Source: Parus major (Eukaryota > Chordata > Aves > Passeriformes > Paridae). From it: a stretch of DNA of 64,000 nt. Positions 61,301-64,000 of the stretch are shown here, piece by piece. The notes below the pieces were generated by a model. That model worked only from the letters and a program-made list of their open reading frames with translations. It ran no database searches and had not been told where the DNA came from. The translations under genes were made by a program, and so were the position numbers. The DNA is taken from positions 42,638,786-42,702,785 of the forward strand of contig NC_031773.1 of the NCBI RefSeq assembly GCF_001522545.3, written 5' to 3'. Within the stretch, counting starts at the first letter, position 1; the number at the start of each line of letters is the position of its first letter.

Positions 61301-63539
61301 ATGTATCATATGTTGCATTTTTTCTTAGTGACCTTCAGCAACAACATCCTACAACATAAAGAGGTTGAAACATCTGCAAATAGGGAAGTGGGATGTAGGC
61401 CAGGTGTCTATGAAAAATTCTACTTCCCTCATTCCTATTATGAGTCTAACCTTACTTTTCTGCTCAGCAGAGTAACACTGTGTGTGCAAATACATACCTT
61501 CATTGTTGTCAAGTGCCAAAATGTTTAGCAGTGGCTCTGAGTGCATGAGCCCCTTGGCAAGCTGGAGGGAGATCTTGCCTTTCATCTGAGGGCTCTAGAT
61601 TGCAGCAAGAGCATGACAAAATTTCATGGTACATAAGGACCTCCAAATTTTTTCATCATTGCCCTGTTACCCTGCTTAAACATCAAATACAGTAAAAGTT
61701 AAGTAAATGGTGGTCCATATGCATTTTGCTGAGCCTCTACTGTCTTCCCAATAATCTACCATTGTCTTTATGTGCCTTAAATACTTTTCTTTAAATGTCA
61801 TTTTAAGCACTGATTGAATGCCTGTCCTCTATTAACACAGTCATTGCTTTTCTTCAGGTCAAATTAGGAAATTTTGAGCATGAAGTCAAACCAACATCAT
61901 CACACATATATTTATATGTTCTTATTTTGCTACCTATTGTGGTGGGTGTCATTATAGGTAAGTACAAATAATGTATTATCAGCTTTTGATTTGCTGAAGG
62001 GTATGAACATGACACAGACACTGTACATACTCACATGTCTGGAACTGTCACAAACAGTCTGGTGATTTTACCCTGTTTCCAATAAGAGTGGACAAAGTTA
62101 ACTCTGTTCTGGTGGTGAAGTCTGAATTGTCAGACTGCAGCACGTCACAAGCATGTTACAAGACAGTATTTCTGTCTGCTCTGCTGGGATTGCTCACTTC
62201 CACTTCAAGAAGCAAGCCACAGAACTGACATCCTTGTGTCACAATTTGGTCTCTTCCAGCTGTCAGAGCTCAGCTACCCTCCTGTCCCTGGGGCAGATGT
62301 TCCCTTACAAACTGCTTATCCTCAGGCAGTGTTTGTGGTATTTCTGCTCAGTCTCCTTTGAATAATTGAGGAATTTGTGGGTCATTACTAAACTGAGGGA
62401 AGTAAATAGTTACCCCTTTCTCTTCTTGGTGCTCCTGTTGTTTTGGGTTTTTTTGGGGGTGTTTTTGCCTGGTTATGTATTTGATAAATTTCTAGTTATT
62501 TTAATAAGTATAGGTGTTTGTTCATTTGGTTGGTTCCTGTTTTTTAAAGTTCATTTTAAAAAGGAACCATATGTCATGCCTTTATTCTCGCTAAATAAGC
62601 TTTATAAAAGTTAACAATTTGTAACTGGATGTTCTGTTCATAACAACTGTTTTTTCTGTTTAATCAGTGCTACCTTAAGTAGGTTGCTATTAGTAGAAGT
62701 GGTTGTTAGAGTCTGTGTCTCACTGTGCATGCTGTATATTGCAGGGTGTGCTGCATTTTCAAATAAAGTTAGGTGGACAATTCAAGACCTTGTTAAAAGG
62801 AGCAATTTTTACTAAATGTTGAGGTATAGATCCAGATAACTAGGGCTGATGGGTACTAGCACAGGGACAACTAACGGTGCAAATGTACATTAATCTTTTT
62901 GTTTCTTGATAATAAAATATGTCTTGTATAGGAGTTTTCTGTTCTGTGATTTCTGTACTCAGAGTCTCTTTTTCTACCTTTTTAGCGGCATTCATAGTTA
63001 CTAGATACAAATCCAAAGAGTTAACTCGTAAACAGAGTCAGCAACTTGAACTGCTGGAATATGAAATTCGTAAGGAAATACGCGAGGGTAGGTGTGCAGC
63101 ATATTTTCTGAACTGAAACTGTCAAGACACATTATATAAACATTTTCATTTTGTAGCTGCTAGAATATTTTTGTGCTGTATCAGAGTTCGTCTTCAATAT
63201 TGTGTCCACTGCAGTAGCAGATAGAGCTGAGTTAATAGGATTGCATGTAGTATTTCCTTCAACAAAAAAGTAGATTGCTACTTTCCATCTCGTAAGAGCA
63301 TCAGCTATAAAAATAACCCCTCTTCCCTGAAAATTGTTTTTTAAGGAATATCTACTGGGGCCAAGTTATAATTGTGAAGCTGATTTTGTGTCAACTAAAC
63401 TAACTCTCTGGGGGTGATGGGGGGTGCTTTTTCAGGATTTGCTGAGCTGCAGATGGATGAGTTAGATGTGGTGGATAGTTTTGGAACAGTTCCCTTCCTT
63501 GACTACAAGCACTTCGCTCTTAGAACTTTCTTTCCAGAG
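24559..63539 (+). CDS. PLXNC1: Plexin C1 (PLXNC1), 5'-gapped and 3'-incomplete, 17 exons
   Basis: Plexin C1 is a single-pass cell-surface receptor for semaphorin 7A. It acts in cell adhesion, migration and neurite guidance through a cytoplasmic R-Ras/Rap GAP domain. Human plexin C1 was also identified as a receptor for poxvirus semaphorins (established knowledge). Joining 24559-25374, 34785-34907, 36236-36370, 38405-38505, 43715-43829, 44830-44974, 48288-48357, 49687-49801, 49922-49975, 54293-54432, 55469-55648, 56914-57001, 57937-58143, 58257-58448, 61858-61957, 62986-63087 and 63436-63539 gives 2787 bases and 929 in-frame residues without a stop. Hallmarks are LLTGW and STAGVV in the sema domain, YGTVVLNR and LFLGT in its last part, the PSI motif CGWC, LNDTQM and GRNF in the IPT region, a hydrophobic helix, then KQSQQLELLE and FGTVPFLDYKHFALRTFFPE. 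Order and motifs fit plexin C1, not the A, B or D classes. The start lies in the gap; roughly 560 C-terminal residues lie beyond the window. Confidence 0.96.
29826..30048 (-). mobile_element. CR1 LINE, 3' region fragment in intron 1
   Basis: CTCCAGGGCTGGGGACT, TCTGGACAACCTGTTC, GCCCTCACATTGATG and TTTCAGTTTGTG occur in the order of the antisense CR1 3' region, including an AAGAGCCTGGCT phrase further on. The element therefore runs on the minus strand. It is strongly diverged and has no intact reading frame. Confidence 0.65.
30049..31140 (-). mobile_element. CR1 LINE, composite fragment with RT-domain remains
   Basis: It begins with a second CR1 3'-end phrase (GGAAAAGACCTGTAAGATCATC, then GTCCCTAAGCACCACATCTAC). 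This jumps directly into the antisense reverse-transcriptase region: GTCAGGCATGATTTATCCTTGG, then TCCATGATTGTCCCAGG and AGTGAGACCAACTAATGTGTAG at 30219-30276. Read on the minus strand, the latter encodes the NYR.VSL-like motif typical of non-LTR RT. Further upstream CR1 sequence follows, such as the GAGTAGCAGATCCAGAAGAG segment at about 31026. All frames are broken. Confidence 0.65.
31141..31860 (-). mobile_element. Probable 5' continuation of the CR1 copy
   Basis: The DNA here keeps the texture of an old transposon: C/T-rich phrases such as TCTTCCTCCCTTGCATCATG and no recognisable host exon. It lies where the more 5' part of the minus-strand CR1 would be expected. I cannot tie it firmly to a consensus, and it could be a different old repeat. 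Confidence 0.35.
34785..34907 (+). CDS. PLXNC1: PLXNC1 exon 2: sema domain
   Basis: 41 codons, phase 0 to 0, residues 273-313. It encodes EARSIKKLPTLIHSG, VYGTVVLNRIVLFLGT and DDGQLLK, the late blades of the sema propeller. The acceptor is a strong T-rich tract ending TTTTTAG; the donor is GTAAGC. Being symmetric, it could be skipped without a frameshift, although this would remove a propeller strand. Confidence 0.95.
34908..36235 (+). other. PLXNC1: PLXNC1 intron 2
   Basis: 1328 bases with GT-AG ends. A short TGTTTG-type simple repeat lies near 35247-35275. No other feature is recognised. Confidence 0.75.
36236..36370 (+). CDS. PLXNC1: PLXNC1 exon 3: end of sema domain
   Basis: 45 codons, phase 0 to 0, residues 314-358. 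It contains SNCPEVLYEIEEET and the strand NNNYIYLSSANK that closes the propeller. The acceptor is ATGTTTTAG; the donor is GTAAGT. It aligns with human ...SNCPEVIYEIKEET... as I recall it. Confidence 0.95.
36371..38404 (+). other. PLXNC1: PLXNC1 intron 3
   Basis: 2034 bases with GT-AG ends. AT-rich, with no recognised repeat or exon. Confidence 0.75.
38405..38505 (+). CDS. PLXNC1: PLXNC1 exon 4: PSI domain 1
   Basis: 33 codons plus two bases, residues 359-391 with Arg392 split across the intron. It encodes VRRIPVANC and ECLSAKDPYCGWCSF. Cysteines are at 367, 376, 384 and 387, with the DPYCGWC core diagnostic of plexin, semaphorin and integrin PSI domains. The acceptor is TTTGGTTTCAG; the donor is GTATCT, weaker than its neighbours. 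Confidence 0.95.
38506..43714 (+). other. PLXNC1: PLXNC1 intron 4 (5.2 kb)
   Basis: Contains a minus-strand CR1 fragment (39.47-40.0 kb), a (TC)n stretch near 39318-39339, an AT-only hairpin-prone stretch near 41822-41898 and a triple G6 cluster at 43343-43366. No coding exon is recognised. Confidence 0.75.
39470..40005 (-). mobile_element. Old CR1 LINE fragment in intron 4
   Basis: Phrases in order match an ancient amniote CR1 read in reverse: CAGCATCACATTGATGGGCC, CCCCAGGTCCTTTTC, CTTTGTGCTTTGAAATGTCA, GTATCATCAGCAGATG and GAGGAATTCCACTCGTAGTC. On the minus strand the last corresponds to the GVPQGS-like RT block and the CATCAGCAGATG region to the (F)ADD neighbourhood. Many indels; no open frame. 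Confidence 0.7.
43715..43829 (+). CDS. PLXNC1: PLXNC1 exon 5: end of PSI 1 and linker
   Basis: One base completing Arg392, then 38 codons, residues 393-430. CTLKENCTHS supplies Cys393 and Cys399 of PSI 1. It continues INGWYNISHAPDKD and KILLSFPAKYQ. The sequons NCT and NIS are present. The acceptor is TATACTTTTAG; the donor is GTATGT. It ends at phase 0. Confidence 0.93.
43830..44829 (+). other. PLXNC1: PLXNC1 intron 5
   Basis: Exactly 1000 bases with GT-AG ends. No recognisable element. Confidence 0.75.
44830..44974 (+). CDS. PLXNC1: PLXNC1 exon 6: inter-PSI linker / first IPT-like segment
   Basis: 48 codons plus one base, residues 431-478. It starts VVVTANVSK and ends SSCFCNLTTRMITDN. The CFC pair and the preceding FCMIK align in position with the TCTC and KCMVK motifs of human plexin C1 from memory, though overall similarity is low. 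Sequons NVS, NSS and NLT are present. The acceptor is TTTTTTTATTGTTTTATAG; the donor is GTATGT. Confidence 0.88.
44975..48287 (+). other. PLXNC1: PLXNC1 intron 6
   Basis: 3313 bases. A hairpin-forming inverted repeat lies at 47051-47075. Two adjacent open frames at 46.07-46.72 kb match nothing I know and lack plausible flanking splice logic. Confidence 0.7.
47051..47075. repeat. Perfect 11-bp inverted repeat, 3-base loop
   Basis: TACTCCTAGTA at 47051-47061 and TACTAGGAGTA at 47065-47075 are exact reverse complements separated by AAA. In RNA or single-stranded DNA this would form a tight hairpin. It is not followed by a U-run in the manner of a bacterial terminator and lies inside an intron. 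Confidence 0.85.
48288..48357 (+). CDS. PLXNC1: PLXNC1 exon 7: linker before PSI 2
   Basis: 70 bases: two bases completing Asp479, 22 codons (residues 480-501), then AA of a split Asn codon. It encodes CLVLEASLSSSSWNITQTFQLK, aligning with the human segment containing GSWNLSDRFNFTN. The acceptor CATTTTTCCAG is good; the donor is GTAAGA. One sequon, NIT. Confidence 0.88.
48358..49686 (+). other. PLXNC1: PLXNC1 intron 7
   Basis: About 1.33 kb, or 1368 bases if the downstream acceptor of exon 8 is used. It carries the (GT)n microsatellite and no recognised exon. Confidence 0.65.
48397..48417. repeat. (GT)n microsatellite
   Basis: About ten GT units, 40 bases downstream of the exon 7 donor. Probably length-polymorphic. 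Confidence 0.9.
49687..49801 (+). CDS. PLXNC1: PLXNC1 exon 8: PSI domain 2 (acceptor uncertain)
   Basis: Residues 503-540 after a split residue 502 (Asn with either acceptor). Two AG acceptors fit the frame: 49686, used here, and 49725, which removes 13 residues. The upstream choice gives LQKLCFCVTSCSRC and HKGECASCK, whose cysteine spacing (C-x3-C-x2-C-x5-C) follows human CVETGCAWCKSARRC closely and whose length is near the human segment. The downstream acceptor TCTGTTTCTGTGTTACCAG has the far better pyrimidine tract but leaves a stub PSI. The GW or AW of the PSI core is replaced by SR. The donor is GTGAAG, phase 0. The 3' end is firmer than the 5' end. Confidence 0.6.
49802..49921 (+). other. 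PLXNC1: PLXNC1 intron 8 (120 bases)
   Basis: One of two very short introns in the gene. It ends in a T-rich acceptor, ATTTTTTTCCAG. Confidence 0.85.
49922..49975 (+). CDS. PLXNC1: PLXNC1 exon 9: end of PSI 2
   Basis: 18 codons, phase 0 to 0, residues 541-558: DDCSAAVSKGITTVRKTE. DDCSAAVSK aligns with human EQCPVAVEK. The region that follows is shorter than the Gly/Lys-rich loop of the human protein as I recall it. The donor is GTTAGT. Tiny and symmetric, so easily missed or alternatively spliced. Confidence 0.85.
49976..54292 (+). other. PLXNC1: PLXNC1 intron 9 (4.3 kb)
   Basis: Contains a segment at about 51.6-53.3 kb that looks richer in G and C than the surrounding intron. It may be an old insertion, but I cannot name a family. 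A 104-codon open frame at 51263-51577 is not recognised. No plexin exon is missing here, since exon 9 joins exon 10 as KTE-HISIQSIEP in frame. Confidence 0.65.
54293..54432 (+). CDS. PLXNC1: PLXNC1 exon 10: IPT/TIG domain
   Basis: 46 codons plus two bases, residues 559-604. SIQSIEPLWISTLGKSEITV and GENFTRASG are the classic IPT/TIG opening (I..I.P..G...G...I.I.G.NF). It ends ILTGITGCKPD and the first two bases of Val605. The acceptor is TTTCCTAATAG; the donor is GTGAGT. Confidence 0.95.
54433..55468 (+). other. PLXNC1: PLXNC1 intron 10
   Basis: 1036 bases, including a purine-only-like tract (separate entry). The acceptor CTTTCTTCTCCAG is strong. Confidence 0.8.
55028..55139. repeat. Purine-rich tract in intron 10
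   Basis: About 110 bp with almost only A and G on the + strand (runs of A, GAGAGAGGGAGGG, GAGAAAGAGGAAGG and similar). The complementary strand is a long pyrimidine tract. Low complexity, non-coding; a possible triplex-forming or RNA-protein-binding stretch. Confidence 0.85.
55469..55648 (+). CDS. PLXNC1: PLXNC1 exon 11: IPT domains 1 and 2
   Basis: 180 bases, symmetric (phase 2 to 2), residues 606-664 after split Val605. It encodes IKVRNVLNDTQMTFALPPTR, then KSICIQANGKKC and YVSLPSCTRITPNTSWI. LNDTQM aligns with LNDTHM of the human protein, and the PNTSWI-S-GG boundary begins the next IPT repeat. The donor is GTAGGT. Confidence 0.95.
55649..56913 (+). other. PLXNC1: PLXNC1 intron 11
   Basis: 1265 bases with no recognised element. 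The acceptor is TTGGCTTTTGCAG. Confidence 0.8.
56914..57001 (+). CDS. PLXNC1: PLXNC1 exon 12: IPT domain 2
   Basis: One base completing Ser665, then 29 codons, residues 666-694: GGRKITTTGRNFNVVDSVII then SDDQRSNLT. GG..IT..GRNF is the IPT core, equal in layout to human GGQNITMMGRNFDVID. The donor is GTAAGT. Confidence 0.95.
57002..57936 (+). other. PLXNC1: PLXNC1 intron 12
   Basis: 935 bases with no recognised element. The acceptor is GCATTTCTAG. A second AG seven bases downstream of it is out of frame and therefore not the likely site. Confidence 0.75.
57937..58143 (+). CDS. PLXNC1: PLXNC1 exon 13: IPT region
   Basis: 69 codons, phase 0 to 0, residues 695-763. It starts VSRCPGNASEYHYLTPSLSH and includes DTTFIPCVKLHYHPDP and HTELDPDLELKIY. 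It aligns with human ...LAPSLKS... and ...YREDPRFTGYRVESEVDTEL... as recalled. The donor is GTAAGT. The chosen acceptor is the one that preserves frame. Confidence 0.93.
58144..58256 (+). other. PLXNC1: PLXNC1 intron 13 (113 bases)
   Basis: The shortest intron in the window, with acceptor CTTTCCCTCCAG. Confidence 0.85.
58257..58448 (+). CDS. PLXNC1: PLXNC1 exon 14: last IPT segment
   Basis: 64 codons, phase 0 to 0, residues 764-827. KENDNLNISKTEVEVYLSYM matches human KENDNFNISKKDIEITL. The rest includes FSVQNITKKPDRSTILCKF. Sequons NIS and NIT. The donor is GTAAGT. Exons 13 and 14 are both symmetric and separated by only 113 bases. Confidence 0.95.
58449..61857 (+). other. PLXNC1: PLXNC1 intron 14 (3.4 kb)
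   Basis: Contains the plus-strand CR1 remains at 60.03-60.70 kb. Otherwise nothing recognised. Confidence 0.8.
60030..60700 (+). mobile_element. CR1 LINE fragment with RT motif, intron 14
   Basis: It starts near GAAAGCAGATCATGCTAGA. It passes a degenerate GTACCTGGAAGTCATTCAGTAA block (the YLDFSKAF-like region), then CTTGCTGATGACATAAAGCTC at 60297-60317, which reads LADDIKL, the catalytic (F/Y)ADD motif of reverse transcriptase. GGCATTACCAGTCCAGAGAAGG follows, as in CR1. A CR1 phrase that normally lies 5' of the RT domain (AAATTAAGTGAATGCTTTATCTC) appears after it, at about 60508. The copy is therefore rearranged or is two insertions. No intact frame remains. Confidence 0.65.
61858..61957 (+). 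CDS. PLXNC1: PLXNC1 exon 15: juxtamembrane and transmembrane helix
   Basis: 33 codons plus one base, residues 828-860. VKLGNFEHEVKPTSS closes the extracellular part. HIYLYVLILLPIVVGVII is a continuous hydrophobic stretch that starts the membrane helix. The acceptor is CTTTTCTTCAG; the donor is GTAAGT. Confidence 0.95.
61958..62985 (+). other. PLXNC1: PLXNC1 intron 15
   Basis: 1028 bases; nothing recognised. The acceptor is TTTCTACCTTTTTAG. Confidence 0.8.
62986..63087 (+). CDS. PLXNC1: PLXNC1 exon 16: end of TM and juxtamembrane helix
   Basis: Two bases completing Ala861, 33 codons (residues 862-894), then one base; symmetric, phase 1 to 1. AFIVTRYKSKE gives the end of the membrane span and the positive stop-transfer cluster. 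LTRKQSQQLELLEYEIRKEI is the heptad-like juxtamembrane helix that in plexins controls dimerisation and GAP autoinhibition. The donor is GTAGGT. Confidence 0.96.
63088..63435 (+). other. PLXNC1: PLXNC1 intron 16
   Basis: 348 bases with acceptor GCTTTTTCAG. No other feature. Confidence 0.85.
63436..63539 (+). CDS. PLXNC1: PLXNC1 exon 17: start of cytoplasmic GAP region
   Basis: Two bases completing Gly895, then 34 codons, residues 896-929. FAELQMDELDVVDSFG and TVPFLDYKHFALRTFFPE form the highly conserved entry to the plexin GAP fold. The donor is GTAAAT at 63540, phase 0. The exons for the remaining GAP segments, including the arginine fingers, and for the Rho-binding domain are outside the window. 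Confidence 0.96.
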
Positions 63540-64000
63540 GTAAATATTTACAAGTCTTTCAGTTGTCAGCCCTGTCTAATAGTCAAAAAAATGAGGAAGG
63601 TCAGGATCAAATAACTAAAGAAAATACTATGCAGTAATTGCACTTCGTTCACACAAGAAACTTTTCTTAAATCAAGAATTACCAAAGAACACTTAAAGCT
63701 GTTTATCTCTATATTTAGCCAAGCCTTTATGCTGTAGATAAAGCAAGATTCTTGAATTTTCAAGGGTTGTGTGTGTATCCATTTCTTTTTATTCAGCCTC
63801 ACTGAGCTGCTTTCCTTTCAGGCCATCTCTAACTAAACTATAATTTATCCATTGCTTTTTTTGTTGCCATGCTTTCACTTCCAATGCTGTAGCTAATTAA
63901 AGTAACAGTCAGGCTAGCTAACATACTAGCTAACATCAAGACACTTCCTAATTAGACTTCTGGGATGAAGAAATGGCTCTAAGATGGTGCTGGCTTTCTA
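63540..64000 (+). other. PLXNC1: PLXNC1 intron 17 (start)
   Basis: 461 bases of intron up to the window edge, with no further exon recognised. Confidence 0.8.

Overview
The window is vertebrate nuclear DNA, almost certainly from a bird. The evidence is degenerate CR1 LINE fragments in both orientations, two LTR pieces resembling avian ERVL-type families, AT-rich intergenic DNA, a GC-rich first exon interrupted by an assembly gap, and one gene with short exons and canonical GT-AG introns. No prokaryotic or viral genome, CRISPR array or rRNA/tRNA gene is visible.

The only protein-coding gene I can support is PLXNC1 (plexin C1), on the + strand. It runs from the gap at 23973-24558 through exon 17, ending at 63539, and continues past the window. 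Seventeen coding exons join in frame to give 929 residues. They hold most of the sema domain (exons 1-3), the first PSI (exons 4-5), a linker (exons 6-7), a divergent second PSI (exons 8-9), the IPT/TIG region (exons 9-14), the transmembrane helix (exons 15-16) and the start of the cytoplasmic GAP region (exons 16-17). About 60 N-terminal residues, including the signal peptide and initiator ATG, fall in the gap. The catalytic GAP segments and the Rho-GTPase-binding domain lie downstream of the window. Exon numbers count visible exons.

Layout: 1-23.6 kb is intergenic. It holds an (ATT)n microsatellite, a CR1 3'-end fragment, two minus-strand LTR pieces (18.6-19.05 and 19.83-20.26 kb), a CR1 scrap and a (CATCC)n array. 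From 23.68 kb a CpG-rich segment, probably promoter and 5' UTR, leads into the gap and exon 1. Intron 1 (9.4 kb) carries about 2 kb of minus-strand CR1 DNA, intron 4 another minus-strand CR1 piece, and intron 14 a plus-strand CR1 piece that still shows an LADD reverse-transcriptase motif.

I found no convincing new biological system. The points most worth checking are an in-frame pair of alternative acceptors at exon 8 that decides how much of the second PSI is made, the missing start exon sequence, the composite CR1 copies, and several non-B-DNA-prone tracts inside introns. Comparisons with human plexin C1 and with repeat families are from memory, not from alignments.
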